Positions 1 to 7,371 of a stretch of 8,809 nucleotides of DNA are shown here, one piece after another. Every line of letters starts with the position of its first letter. The first letter of the stretch is position 1. This DNA is from Actinomycetota bacterium (GTDB lineage Bacteria; Actinomycetota; Actinomycetes; Nanopelagicales; Nanopelagicaceae). Under the pieces are notes generated by a model that worked only from the letters and a program-made list of their open reading frames with translations, was not told the DNA's origin and searched no databases. Position numbers and translations under genes: made by a program. The DNA is taken from NCBI GenBank assembly GCA_009697555.1, contig WLQV01000029.1, forward strand, positions 1 through 8,809, read 5' to 3'.

Positions 1-50
1 CTGCGCTCTTGATTGCACTAGGAGTACTCGCACTACACTCAGCCCTATGA
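1..50 (+). CDS. C-terminal end of a membrane protein (partial; possibly a sugar transporter)
   Basis: Reading from base 3, the frame is open and encodes ALLIALGVLALHSAL before a TGA stop at 48-50. This is a run of about 15 mostly hydrophobic residues and looks like the end of a last transmembrane helix with almost no cytoplasmic tail. The stop overlaps the start of the next gene as ATGA (47-50), the usual sign of translationally coupled operon genes. Because the downstream genes break down a sugar, a sugar permease (ABC permease or MFS/symporter) is the natural guess, but so few residues cannot identify a family. The gene begins outside the window. Confidence 0.6.
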   Translation, partial: ALLIALGVLALHSAL

Positions 51-874
51 CCAAAATCCTGAAAGATTCTGCTGGTGTTGTTGTCGAAAAAGGTGGAAAG
101 TATTTTCGCCTCAGCCATTCCCTCTCTGATTTACTCGCAATGTCACTTGAAGAGGCGAAATCAATTGTGGAGTCAGCAAATAAGGAGATTCCAGAGAGCG
201 CGCATTGGCTTGCACCAGTTGATAGTGGACAGGAAGTCTGGGCATGTGGTGTTACTTATCTGCGCAGCAAAGTTGGTCGTATGGAGGAGTCAGATATTCC
301 CGATCTCTATAGCCGGGTTTATGACGCAGAACGTCCTGAGATTTTCTACAAGACTGCAGGTTGGCGCGTTATCGCCAATGGCGAAAAGGTGGGCATTCGC
401 AAAGATTCTGGTTGGGATGTACCAGAAGGTGAAGTAGTTCTCGTTGGTAATGCTCATGAAGAGATTTTTGGTTATGCAGTCGGCAACGATGTGAGCTCTC
501 GCTCCATCGAAGGTGAGAACACGCTCTATCTGCCACAAGCAAAGGCTTATGAAAAAGCGTGCTCACTTGGATCATGGATTGTTCCTGCGTGGGATGTTAA
601 GGAAGCAGTTTTTCCTATCGCGGTAAAAGTCGAGCGCGCTGGCACAGTGGAGTTCCAAGGTGAATCATCTTCTTCACAACTCAAGCGCACCTTCGCAGAT
701 CTGATGCACTGGATGTACAAGACCTTGCCGATGCCACATGGCGTATTTCTCTTTACCGGAACTGGCGTTGTTCCTGATGCCTCATTTACTCTGCATGAAG
801 GCGATGTCGTAACAATCTCTGCTGGCCCACTCGGAACTTTAGTAAACACGATCGAATATGTGGCGAAGGGATAA
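47..874 (+). CDS. FAH-family 2-keto-3-deoxy-pentonate dehydratase (probable)
   Basis: This 275-residue protein belongs to the fumarylacetoacetate hydrolase fold. It resembles the 2-dehydro-3-deoxy-D-arabinonate dehydratase branch more than diketo-acid hydrolases. Visible landmarks are WACGVTYLRSK (65-75), RPEIFYKTAGWRV (96-108), DSGWDVPEGE (120-129), GNDVSSRSIEGEN (146-158) and LYLPQAKAY (160-168). E127, E129 and D148 fit the Mg2+ ligands of the fold, and K166 is a likely active-site lysine. In the proposed pathway it removes water from 2-keto-3-deoxypentonate to give alpha-ketoglutarate semialdehyde, the substrate of the aldehyde dehydrogenase encoded at 4518. The ATG at 47 is the only start in frame: the frame is open upstream to the window edge but has no alternative initiator. 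No Shine-Dalgarno lies at normal distance, so initiation probably depends on coupling to the upstream gene. An FAH-type 2,4-diketo-3-deoxy acid hydrolase is the main alternative. Confidence 0.82.
   Translation: MTKILKDSAGVVVEKGGKYFRLSHSLSDLLAMSLEEAKSIVESANKEIPESAHWLAPVDSGQEVWACGVTYLRSKVGRMEESDIPDLYSRVYDAERPEIFYKTAGWRVIANGEKVGIRKDSGWDVPEGEVVLVGNAHEEIFGYAVGNDVSSRSIEGENTLYLPQAKAYEKACSLGSWIVPAWDVKEAVFPIAVKVERAGTVEFQGESSSSQLKRTFADLMHWMYKTLPMPHGVFLFTGTGVVPDASFTLHEGDVVTISAGPLGTLVNTIEYVAKG
865..871 (+). promoter_or_regulatory. Ribosome binding site of the lactonase gene
   Basis: GAAGGGA lies 6 nt before the ATG at 878 and sits inside the last codons and stop of the FAH-family gene. It is a moderate Shine-Dalgarno match and supports the chosen start. 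Confidence 0.5.
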
Positions 875-877
875 GAA

Positions 878-1756
878 ATGGCAAAAACTGAAGTCTTTGA
901 CTCTCGATTTAATTTATTAGGTGAAGGCCCAACCGCCACTGGCGCTAAAAATGAGCTTATTACGTGGGTAGATATTCACGGCAAGGCAGTCAAGTGGCGC
1001 AACGCGCTCACTGGCGAGACTGGTGAATTCTTAACGGATGAGCATGTGGGATTTCAGATTGCGACAAAGAGCGGCGGCCACATTTTAGGAACGGTCAATG
1101 GCCCAATTCTGCGCGCTGCAGATGGAAGCACTAAGACTTTAATTACTCGTGAAATCTGCGATGGCTATAACCCAAAGCAAATCGTTCGTTGGAATGATGC
1201 AAAAGTCGGCCCAACTGGCGATCTCTTCTTAGGCACTATGGCTTATGACTTCAATCCTAATGTCGGTGCGTTCTATCAAATGAATAGCACCGGAACACAT
1301 CTGCGCCGTCTCTTTGGTGATGTCACCATCTCCAACGGTATGGATTGGAATACAGCAGGAACTCTGATGTATTACGCCGACACTGTTCTCAAGCGCCTTG
1401 ATGTATTTGATGTTGTGGAGCGCGACATTATTAATCGCCGCACTCTCGCGCATTTCGATGAATCATTGGGATTGCCGGATGGTCTCTGCACCGATGCAAA
1501 TGACAATATTTGGATTGCCTTCCATGGCGGCGGTGCAATCCGTTGCATCGACCACACCAGCGGCAAAATCATCGACCAAGTGGAGATTCCTTGCCCTGAT
1601 GTCACATCCTGTGTCTTTGGCGGAGAGAATTTGGATCAGATGTTTATCACCAGTTATGGTGAGATCGCAGATCGTCAGACCTACCCAGAAGCGGGAATGA
1701 TCCACGTAGCAACACCAGGTGTTAAAGGTAAGAAGACCAATCTCTTCGGTGCGTAA
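878..1756 (+). CDS. SMP-30/gluconolactonase family sugar lactonase
   Basis: This 292-residue protein has the six-bladed beta-propeller SMP-30/gluconolactonase/LRE signature. It would hydrolyse an aldono-lactone to the open sugar acid using a divalent metal. Likely metal ligands are E16 (in LGEGPT), N153 (in SNGMDW) and D201 (in GLPDGL). R104 and N106 in RWNDAKV match the substrate-binding region, followed by GDLFLGTM (114-121). No signal peptide is visible, so it should act in the cytoplasm. It starts 3 bp after the FAH-family gene and precedes two sugar-dehydrogenase-like genes, which fits the second step of an oxidative sugar pathway. The exact lactone (xylono-, arabinono- or another) cannot be read from the sequence. 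The family also contains non-lactonase hydrolases, but the neighbours favour lactonase. Confidence 0.88.
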   Translation: MAKTEVFDSRFNLLGEGPTATGAKNELITWVDIHGKAVKWRNALTGETGEFLTDEHVGFQIATKSGGHILGTVNGPILRAADGSTKTLITREICDGYNPKQIVRWNDAKVGPTGDLFLGTMAYDFNPNVGAFYQMNSTGTHLRRLFGDVTISNGMDWNTAGTLMYYADTVLKRLDVFDVVERDIINRRTLAHFDESLGLPDGLCTDANDNIWIAFHGGGAIRCIDHTSGKIIDQVEIPCPDVTSCVFGGENLDQMFITSYGEIADRQTYPEAGMIHVATPGVKGKKTNLFGA

Positions 1757-1766
1757 GTAAGAAAGT

Positions 1767-1771
1767 AGGAG
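1767..1771 (+). promoter_or_regulatory. Ribosome binding site of the first SDR gene
   Basis: AGGAG is a strong Shine-Dalgarno core but lies only 3 nt before the ATG at 1775, closer than usual. It sits in the 18-bp gap 1757-1774, the longest gap in the plus-strand operon. No promoter-like element is evident there. Confidence 0.55.
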
Positions 1772-1774
1772 TAA

Positions 1775-2536
1775 ATGAAGAAACTCGAAGGTCGACATGT
1801 CCTTGTCACCGGTGGCTCAATGGGAATTGGTGCTGCCTGTGTGCGCGATGCAGCAGAGAATGGTGCCCGAGTCTCCTTCGTCGACATCAACATCGAAGCA
1901 GGTCAAGCATTTGCCGCGCAGATGCGCAGCGAGGGATTTGAAGTGGAATTTGCTGAAGGCAACGTTGCAGATTTCGAGAACCTTAAAAAGGGAATTGATT
2001 CACTGATTGCAAAATTTGGTGATGTTTATGGCTTGGTCAATAACGCCGGTGTGAATTCATATGCCGATCCAGTTGAGATGACTGATGAGCAATGGGATGC
2101 ATTCTTTAACGTAGATCTCAAAGGCATGTGGCTTGCAGCTAAATTAACTATTCCAGGTATGAAGCGCGCTAAAAAAGGCGCAATCGTTAATGTGAGTTCG
2201 ATTCACGGCCGCCTTGCCTATTACAACTTCTTTCCATACAGCGCTGCAAAGCATGCAGTCATTGGCATGACTCGCAATTTAGGTGTCGATCTTGGCAGCC
2301 AAGGAATCCGCGTCAATGCCGTTTCTCCTGGTTACATCATGACTCCACTTGCTCAGGGTTGGTATGACTTAGATCCAACTCGTTACCCCGAAGCAATTGC
2401 CAAGCAGCCGATGGGTCGCGTTGGCGAAGCACATGAAGTAGCAAAGGTAGTTTCCTTCCTCCTCTCTGATGATTCCTCTTTTGTGAATGCATCCGACTGG
2501 GCAATCGATGGCGCCTTCGGCGCAAGAATGGCGTAA
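1775..2536 (+). CDS. SDR-family sugar dehydrogenase (first tandem copy)
   Basis: This is a 253-residue classical short-chain dehydrogenase/reductase. The cofactor motif TGGSMGIG is at 12-19, and D37 at the end of the second beta strand favours NAD+ over NADP+. NNAG is at 89-92, and the catalytic tetrad is complete: N112, S142, Y155 and K159 (in YSAAK). The C-terminal region has IRVNAVSPG, and the usual DGG near the end is DGA here. It most likely oxidises the aldose at C1 to the lactone that the upstream-encoded lactonase opens, which would be the first step of the pathway. The next gene encodes a close paralogue that aligns along its whole length and shares NSYADPVE and SSIHGR. The substrate is not defined by sequence. 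A 2-keto-3-deoxy-acid dehydrogenase is an alternative role for one of the pair. Confidence 0.87.
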   Translation: MKKLEGRHVLVTGGSMGIGAACVRDAAENGARVSFVDINIEAGQAFAAQMRSEGFEVEFAEGNVADFENLKKGIDSLIAKFGDVYGLVNNAGVNSYADPVEMTDEQWDAFFNVDLKGMWLAAKLTIPGMKRAKKGAIVNVSSIHGRLAYYNFFPYSAAKHAVIGMTRNLGVDLGSQGIRVNAVSPGYIMTPLAQGWYDLDPTRYPEAIAKQPMGRVGEAHEVAKVVSFLLSDDSSFVNASDWAIDGAFGARMA

Positions 2537-2538
2537 CC

Positions 2539-3303
2539 ATGAGACTCAAAGGCGAACACTTAATTGTTACTGGTGGCTCAATGGGCATCGGTGAGGCAGT
2601 TGTAATCGATGGCGCACAAGAAGGTGCGAAGGTAAGTTTCTTCGACATCGATGTAGCTCGCGGCAAAGCACTTGCCGATCGCCTCAATGGCGAAGGTTTT
2701 CAAGTGCATTTCGAAGAGGCAGATGTCTCTAAGTTTGATCCCTTCAAAGCAGCCTTCGATAAGTGCGTTGCAAAATTTGGTCCAGTAACAGTTGCTTGCT
2801 CTAACGCTGGTCGCAATTCTTATGCCGATCCAGTGGAGTACACCGAAGATGAATGGCACGATTTCTTTAGCTTGGATTTGAAATCAAGTTGGTATGTTGC
2901 AAAATTATGTCTGCCCGAGATGCGCAAGGCCAAGAAGGGTTCGATTGTCTTGATCTCTTCCATCCACGGTCGCATGACATTTCCTAATTACTTCCCATAC
3001 GCGGCTGCAAAGCATGGCCTCATCGGTCTAGCTAAGAACTTGGCCGTGGATGAAGGAAAACATGGCATTCGCTTCAACACCGTGTCACCCGGATTTACAT
3101 TGACGCCACTTCTTAAGAGTTGGCTCGATAGCGAGCCACCATCACGTGCGGAAGCTGCAATGGCCGCCCAACCTCTAGGTCGCATGGGTGAGCCAAGTGA
3201 GATTGCAAAGGTCGTTAACTTTGTTCTCTCCAGTGAAGCTTCTTTTATGAATGGCGCAGATCTCATGGTCGATGGTGGTCTTCACTCACGATTTGCCTCC
3301 TAA
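2539..3303 (+). CDS. SDR-family oxidoreductase (second tandem copy, altered tetrad)
   Basis: This 254-residue short-chain dehydrogenase/reductase is a paralogue of the preceding protein; by eye about half of the residues match. TGGSMGIG is at 11-18, D36 suggests NAD+, and S141, Y154 and K158 (in YAAAK) form the catalytic triad. Two positions differ from the classical pattern and from its twin: the tetrad Asn is Ser (S111, in FFSLDLK), and NNAG is SNAG (88-91). It keeps a normal VDGG near the C-terminus. The gene begins 2 bp after the previous stop without a clear ribosome binding site, so translational coupling is likely. It could oxidise a second sugar or anomer, act later in the pathway (for example on a 2-keto-3-deoxy acid), or form a mixed oligomer with its neighbour. 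The fold is certain but the role is open. Confidence 0.82.
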   Translation: MRLKGEHLIVTGGSMGIGEAVVIDGAQEGAKVSFFDIDVARGKALADRLNGEGFQVHFEEADVSKFDPFKAAFDKCVAKFGPVTVACSNAGRNSYADPVEYTEDEWHDFFSLDLKSSWYVAKLCLPEMRKAKKGSIVLISSIHGRMTFPNYFPYAAAKHGLIGLAKNLAVDEGKHGIRFNTVSPGFTLTPLLKSWLDSEPPSRAEAAMAAQPLGRMGEPSEIAKVVNFVLSSEASFMNGADLMVDGGLHSRFAS

Positions 3304-3312
3304 GGTATAGCC

Positions 3313-4512
3313 ATGAAAATCACTAAAGTTGAAACACTTCGCCCACTTGCCCATCCCTCATCGCTCTGGATTCTGCTCCACGATGAAAAGGGCAATGTTG
3401 GTTTAGGTGAAACTTTCTTTAGCGCATCAACTATTGAAGAGTATGTTCACGCAATTGCTGCGCCACTTCTCTTTGGATTAAAAGCTGCACATCCTGAGAA
3501 TGTACAACTTGCGCTTATGCCATACGTTGGTTTTCAAGCTGGCGGCATTGAGATGCGCGCACTCGGTGGCATCGACATTGCGATTTGGGATCTCTGGGGT
3601 AAGCGCCTCAATGCACCACTTGCTGAATTACTCGGTGGCAAGGTGCGCGAGAAGGTAAAGATTTACAACACATGTGCCGGTAATTCCTACATGAAGAAGA
3701 CATCGGTACAGAACTCCAGCAATTGGGGCGTGGGCGAGGCGAAAGAGAAGAGTTACGAAGATCTCGATGCCTTTATGAATCGCCCCGCAGAACTTGCGCG
3801 CGATCTCTTTGATTCTGGTGTTAAGGGAATGAAAGTCTGGCCATTTGATCCAGCTGCAGAGCGCACCGCAGGTGCTGCGATCTCGCAAGATGAGCTCGAT
3901 TTCGGTGTCAATGTTATTTCGCAGATTCGCAATGAAGTTGGCGATGGCATGGACATCATGGTCGAAATGCATGGACTATGGACTCGTCCAGTTGCCGAAA
4001 CAATTATGAATGCTTGTGCGCCATACAATATTTTCTGGTTTGAAGATCCAATTCGTCCTGATGCATTCGATGCAGTTGCTAATTTGCGTCAATCAACTGG
4101 TCTACCAATTGCCACCGGTGAAACATCGACTGGTCGCCGTGGAATTTTGCCATTACTACAACAAAATGCCGTTGATTACATCACCTTAGATGTGCAATGG
4201 AGTGGCGGCCTTACTGAGGCGCGCAAGATGGCCTCTCTTGCTCAAACTTTTGCCACACCAATTGCACCGCACGATTGCACCGGCCCTGTCGCACTTGCTG
4301 CCTGCACTCACTTAGTTCTTGCAACTCCTAATGCACTGATTCAAGAAACTGTTCGTGCCTTTATTAATACTTGGTACCAGGATTTTGCCACTGGCATTCC
4401 ACCGATTGCAGATGGCAACATCTCGGTCTCTGACGCACCTGGCCACGGCGTGCATTTACAAGAGTGGCTCTTTAAAGATAAAGAAGTCATCGTTCGTACG
4501 AGCAAAGGATAA
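3313..4512 (+). CDS. Enolase-superfamily sugar-acid dehydratase (mandelate racemase-like)
   Basis: This 399-residue protein has an N-terminal capping domain (about 1-115) and a barrel domain of the mandelate racemase subgroup. The Mg2+ ligands are E218, E244 (in WFEDP) and E270 (in ATGETSTGRR), spaced 26 and 26 residues as in mandelate racemase. H320 (in APHDCTGP) and D293 are 27 apart, matching that family's His-Asp catalytic dyad. K174 in GMKVWPFD is a candidate second acid/base. The expected reaction is dehydration of an aldonic acid to the 2-keto-3-deoxy acid, which the FAH-family enzyme then processes. Residues 124-157 form a polar stretch that may shape the active-site lid. TAAGG at 3301-3305 gives a ribosome binding site. 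Pentonate, galactonate and fuconate dehydratases all share this fold, so the substrate is inferred only from neighbours. Confidence 0.87.
   Translation: MKITKVETLRPLAHPSSLWILLHDEKGNVGLGETFFSASTIEEYVHAIAAPLLFGLKAAHPENVQLALMPYVGFQAGGIEMRALGGIDIAIWDLWGKRLNAPLAELLGGKVREKVKIYNTCAGNSYMKKTSVQNSSNWGVGEAKEKSYEDLDAFMNRPAELARDLFDSGVKGMKVWPFDPAAERTAGAAISQDELDFGVNVISQIRNEVGDGMDIMVEMHGLWTRPVAETIMNACAPYNIFWFEDPIRPDAFDAVANLRQSTGLPIATGETSTGRRGILPLLQQNAVDYITLDVQWSGGLTEARKMASLAQTFATPIAPHDCTGPVALAACTHLVLATPNALIQETVRAFINTWYQDFATGIPPIADGNISVSDAPGHGVHLQEWLFKDKEVIVRTSKG
4504..4509 (+). promoter_or_regulatory. Ribosome binding site supporting a GTG start
   Basis: AAAGGA lies inside the last codons of the dehydratase gene, 8 nt before the GTG at 4518. 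This spacing supports GTG rather than a later internal start for the aldehyde dehydrogenase. Confidence 0.55.
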
Positions 4513-4517
4513 ATAGA

Positions 4518-5939
4518 GTGAGCATCGACGCCCAAGTACTTAGCGCGCACCAAGCCTGGCTGGAATATCGCACCTGGGATCGGAGCAAAGTTGTTGCACT
4601 CCTTGAAGCAATTGCTGATTCACTCGATGGCGCAAAAGCTGAGTTAGTTCCCGTTGCAATGGCCGAAACAAATCTGCCAGAGCCTCGCCTTACTGGCGAA
4701 GTTGGTCGCACTACTGGTCAATTGCGTTTGATGTGCGCCGCTGTGAAAGATCCAAGTTATCTCGACATCACTATCGATTCTGCTGATTCAACTCTGACGC
4801 CACCGCGACCTGATCTGCGCATGAAGACGCTGCCACTTGGTGTGGTTGCAGTATTTGGTGCGAGTAATTTCCCATTCGCATTTGGTGTTGCAGGTGGCGA
4901 TACCGCATCAGCACTTGCTGCTGGGTGCGCAGTTGTTATTAAAGTAAATCCTGGTCATCCAGAGGTTTCCCGGTTAGTTGCAGCCAAGATGATCGCCGCA
5001 GCAAAGAGCGTCGGTGCGCCTGATGGTTTAATTTCAATCGTTGAAGGCGTCGCCGAAGGTATGCAATTGGTCAAGCATCCATTGGTAAGCGCTGTTGCAT
5101 TTACCGGATCCACTCATGGTGGTCGCGCGCTCTTTGATGCAGTCAATCAACGCGAAGTACCAGTTCCTTTCTACGGTGAACTTGGTGGACTCAATCCAAT
5201 GTTTGTTACCAAGGCTGCAGCTGCGGCAAATGCCAAGGCCATTGCAGAGGGCTTCGTTGGTTCGATCACGATGGGTGCTGGACAGTTCTGCACTAAGCCA
5301 GGTTTTCTCGTTGTAGAAAACGCTGATGCAATCGCTGCGGAGACTCAAGCATTTGTCTTTGGTGCACCAGGGCAGAAGCTTCTCAATCCACAGATTCGCG
5401 AACGTCACGACTCGATTCGCCACGAGATGAGCAACGTTCCTGGGATGACACTTGTCGCACAGAACATGCATGGTGAAGACACCGCTGTTTCGGTATTTCG
5501 CATTAGCGCAAAAGATTTTCTCTTTCATCGCAAGCAGGCACAGCGCGAGGTATTTGGCCCAACTGCAGTAATTATCGATTGTGCATCCACTGCCGAATAC
5601 ATGGAGGTTGCTCACTCATTCACTGGCACACTCGCCAGCGGCATTCATGGCGTGGAAAATGACAGCACAATTCCAGCCGGACTCTTGTCACTACTCGAGC
5701 AGATCAGCGGTCGTATTGTCTGGAATCAATGGCCAACTGGTCTTGCAGTTACTTGGGCGATGCAACATGGCGGACCATACCCAGCATCAACTAATTCACT
5801 CTTTACATCTGTTGGTGCAAAGGCGTTACTTCGCTTTCGTCGCCCTGTCACTTACCAGAACTTCCCGCAAGGACTCCTTGCAGCAGAACTTCGCGATGGA
5901 TCTGCAGAATTGAAGAGCGCTCGAGTCAACGGAAAATAA
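4518..5939 (+). CDS. Alpha-ketoglutarate-semialdehyde dehydrogenase (2,5-dioxovalerate dehydrogenase)
   Basis: This 473-residue aldehyde dehydrogenase is of the KGSADH type. Landmarks in order are FGASNFPFAF (113-122, with the catalytic-site N117), K142 in VVIKVNPGHP (cofactor binding), FTGSTHGGRALF (195-206, nucleotide site), general base E221 in GELGGLNP, and the catalytic cysteine C258 in GAGQFCTKPG. It would oxidise alpha-ketoglutarate semialdehyde to alpha-ketoglutarate with NAD(P)+, closing the pathway into the TCA cycle. The C-terminal part with QWPTGLAV, HGGPYPAS and RPVTYQNFP is typical of this subgroup and differs from generic ALDHs. The start is GTG, 5 bp after the dehydratase stop, with AAAGGA upstream. 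It is somewhat shorter than other members I recall, with no key motif missing. This is the most specific functional marker in the operon. Confidence 0.9.
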   Translation: MSIDAQVLSAHQAWLEYRTWDRSKVVALLEAIADSLDGAKAELVPVAMAETNLPEPRLTGEVGRTTGQLRLMCAAVKDPSYLDITIDSADSTLTPPRPDLRMKTLPLGVVAVFGASNFPFAFGVAGGDTASALAAGCAVVIKVNPGHPEVSRLVAAKMIAAAKSVGAPDGLISIVEGVAEGMQLVKHPLVSAVAFTGSTHGGRALFDAVNQREVPVPFYGELGGLNPMFVTKAAAAANAKAIAEGFVGSITMGAGQFCTKPGFLVVENADAIAAETQAFVFGAPGQKLLNPQIRERHDSIRHEMSNVPGMTLVAQNMHGEDTAVSVFRISAKDFLFHRKQAQREVFGPTAVIIDCASTAEYMEVAHSFTGTLASGIHGVENDSTIPAGLLSLLEQISGRIVWNQWPTGLAVTWAMQHGGPYPASTNSLFTSVGAKALLRFRRPVTYQNFPQGLLAAELRDGSAELKSARVNGK

Positions 5940-5940
5940 C

Positions 5941-7371
5941 ATGGCTGCGCTTTGGGTTGGCTTAGATGTTGGTACATCTGGCGTCAAAGCAATTGCAGTT
6001 GATGACAATGGCGCAGTGGTTGCACGCGGTGAAGCCAATTACCCAATTCAGGGTGAAGGTGTAATTGCAGAGCAAGATCCACTCCATTATGTCGATGCAA
6101 CTATTGCCGCAATTGCCCAACTTGGCACAATAGAGATTTCAGGAATTGGCATCTGTGGTCAGACTCCAACCTTGGTTCTTGTAGATAGTGCGAATAATCC
6201 AGTAACTCCAGCTATTACTTGGCGGGATTCTCGCGCTAAGAGTGAGAGCGATGAATTAAAGGCAAAGTTTGGCAAATCTTTAGAGCAATTTGGCGTAGAT
6301 AATGTTTTCGAACCCAGTCAATTACCAGCAAAGTTGCTCTGGTTATCTCGCAATAAACCAGAAGTACTCAGCAAAGCGCGCTGGGCTCTACTTCCCAAGG
6401 ATTACATCGCACTCTTACTTACCGGTGTTGCAGTGAGTGATCCATGGTCGTGCAAAGGGCTAGTCTCGTTGAAAACTAGGAAGCCAGTTGCTGAAGTTAT
6501 TGAATTTATCGGGATCACTGAAAGCTTGGTTCCACCGCAATTGGATCCTTGGCAATTAGGCGGCCTAGTTACTCAAGCCGGTGCGCAGGAGTTTGGTCTG
6601 CGCGAGGCAATTCCAGTAGCAGTTGGTTGGAGCGATGCACTTGCCGGGATGGTGGGAATTGGCGCACCAGTAAAAGCGATGAGTTTTATTCTCACTGGTA
6701 CATCCGACATCATCGGCTCATCGCACAATAAAAAGAGTGAGCCAGTAAATGGCATCTATCAAGTTTCCAGTGCAAGTAGTCCACTCACTATTGATTTCGG
6801 TCCTACGCAATCCAGCGGGGGATCCCTTGTCTGGTTGGCCGAAGAGAGCAAGTGCAGCGTTGGTGAATTAGTTGAGTTGGCTGCAAAGGCTGAAACTGAT
6901 GCATTCTTCTTACCTTTTATTGGTGGCGAACGTGCACCGCTCTGGAATTCACAACTGCGCCAGAGATTTATCGATCTGCCTGAGATCGCAACGCTAGGGG
7001 AGAGAGCGCTAGCGGTGATGAAAGGTGTCTGCCTGAGTGATCGCCATGTACTTACTTATTCGTGGAAGAGCGCAGAGAAAAGCGATCAAATAAATTTAGC
7101 GGGCGCCAATATCGAACATGCCGCGTGGCTTAAAGCCCGCCGCTATGTCTTTACCGAAAAACTAATAATGCATAAAGAACCACAACTGCCCGCACTTGGT
7201 GCTGCAATGTTGGCAATGAGCGCAGCTAATGGAGAGCCACTAGTGAGCGCATTTGAGAAGTTACATGGTGAGATTGAAGTTCAAGAAAGCGTTGCCCAGG
7301 GTAATCAAGATGAGTTATTTGCGCGCTATCTTGCCGCAGTTGAGCTGGAAGTTAAAAGTTTAGAATCTTAG
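5941..7371 (+). CDS. FGGY-family carbohydrate kinase (xylulokinase-like, unusual substrate site)
   Basis: This 476-residue protein has the two-domain FGGY sugar kinase fold. The N-terminal phosphate-binding motif [11 protein letters not shown] is at 7-17, WRDSRA at 94-99, the catalytic base is D232 (VGWSDALAG, very close to D233 of E. coli XylB), followed by LTGTSD and [16 protein letters not shown] near the C-terminus is also typical. Two places deviate. The substrate-contact motif that reads GQMHG in xylulokinase is GQTPT (73-77), and the late glycine-rich ATP-site motif, usually GGGA, reads LAGAN. It starts 1 bp after the aldehyde dehydrogenase stop, so it is in the same operon. The Weimberg steps need no kinase, so it may phosphorylate a ketose or polyol in a side route. 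Its 3' end overlaps glpX by 20 bp on the opposite strand. Confidence 0.86.
   Translation: MAALWVGLDVGTSGVKAIAVDDNGAVVARGEANYPIQGEGVIAEQDPLHYVDATIAAIAQLGTIEISGIGICGQTPTLVLVDSANNPVTPAITWRDSRAKSESDELKAKFGKSLEQFGVDNVFEPSQLPAKLLWLSRNKPEVLSKARWALLPKDYIALLLTGVAVSDPWSCKGLVSLKTRKPVAEVIEFIGITESLVPPQLDPWQLGGLVTQAGAQEFGLREAIPVAVGWSDALAGMVGIGAPVKAMSFILTGTSDIIGSSHNKKSEPVNGIYQVSSASSPLTIDFGPTQSSGGSLVWLAEESKCSVGELVELAAKAETDAFFLPFIGGERAPLWNSQLRQRFIDLPEIATLGERALAVMKGVCLSDRHVLTYSWKSAEKSDQINLAGANIEHAAWLKARRYVFTEKLIMHKEPQLPALGAAMLAMSAANGEPLVSAFEKLHGEIEVQESVAQGNQDELFARYLAAVELEVKSLES

Noticed and set aside
20..24. AGGAG as ribosome binding site for the first complete gene
   Set aside because: It ends 22 nt before the ATG at 47, too far for a normal Shine-Dalgarno interaction, and lies within the upstream coding sequence; coupling through the ATGA overlap explains initiation better.
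547..939. 130-codon open frame on the minus strand across the FAH-family/lactonase junction
   Set aside because: It is antisense to two well-supported genes and encodes a low-complexity Ser/Thr/Pro-rich product typical of a shadow frame.
1757..1774. Possible internal promoter in the largest operon gap
   Set aside because: Only 18 bp, containing a ribosome binding site and no -10-like hexamer of convincing quality.
2337..2687. 116-codon open frame on the minus strand across the two SDR genes
   Set aside because: It is antisense to conserved SDR coding sequence and the Arg/Ser/Pro-rich product matches nothing recognisable.
5034..5615. 193-codon open frame on the minus strand
   Set aside because: It lies wholly inside the aldehyde dehydrogenase gene, its translation has no recognisable domain and is rich in Cys, His and Asn in an unstructured way, and no ribosome binding site supports it.
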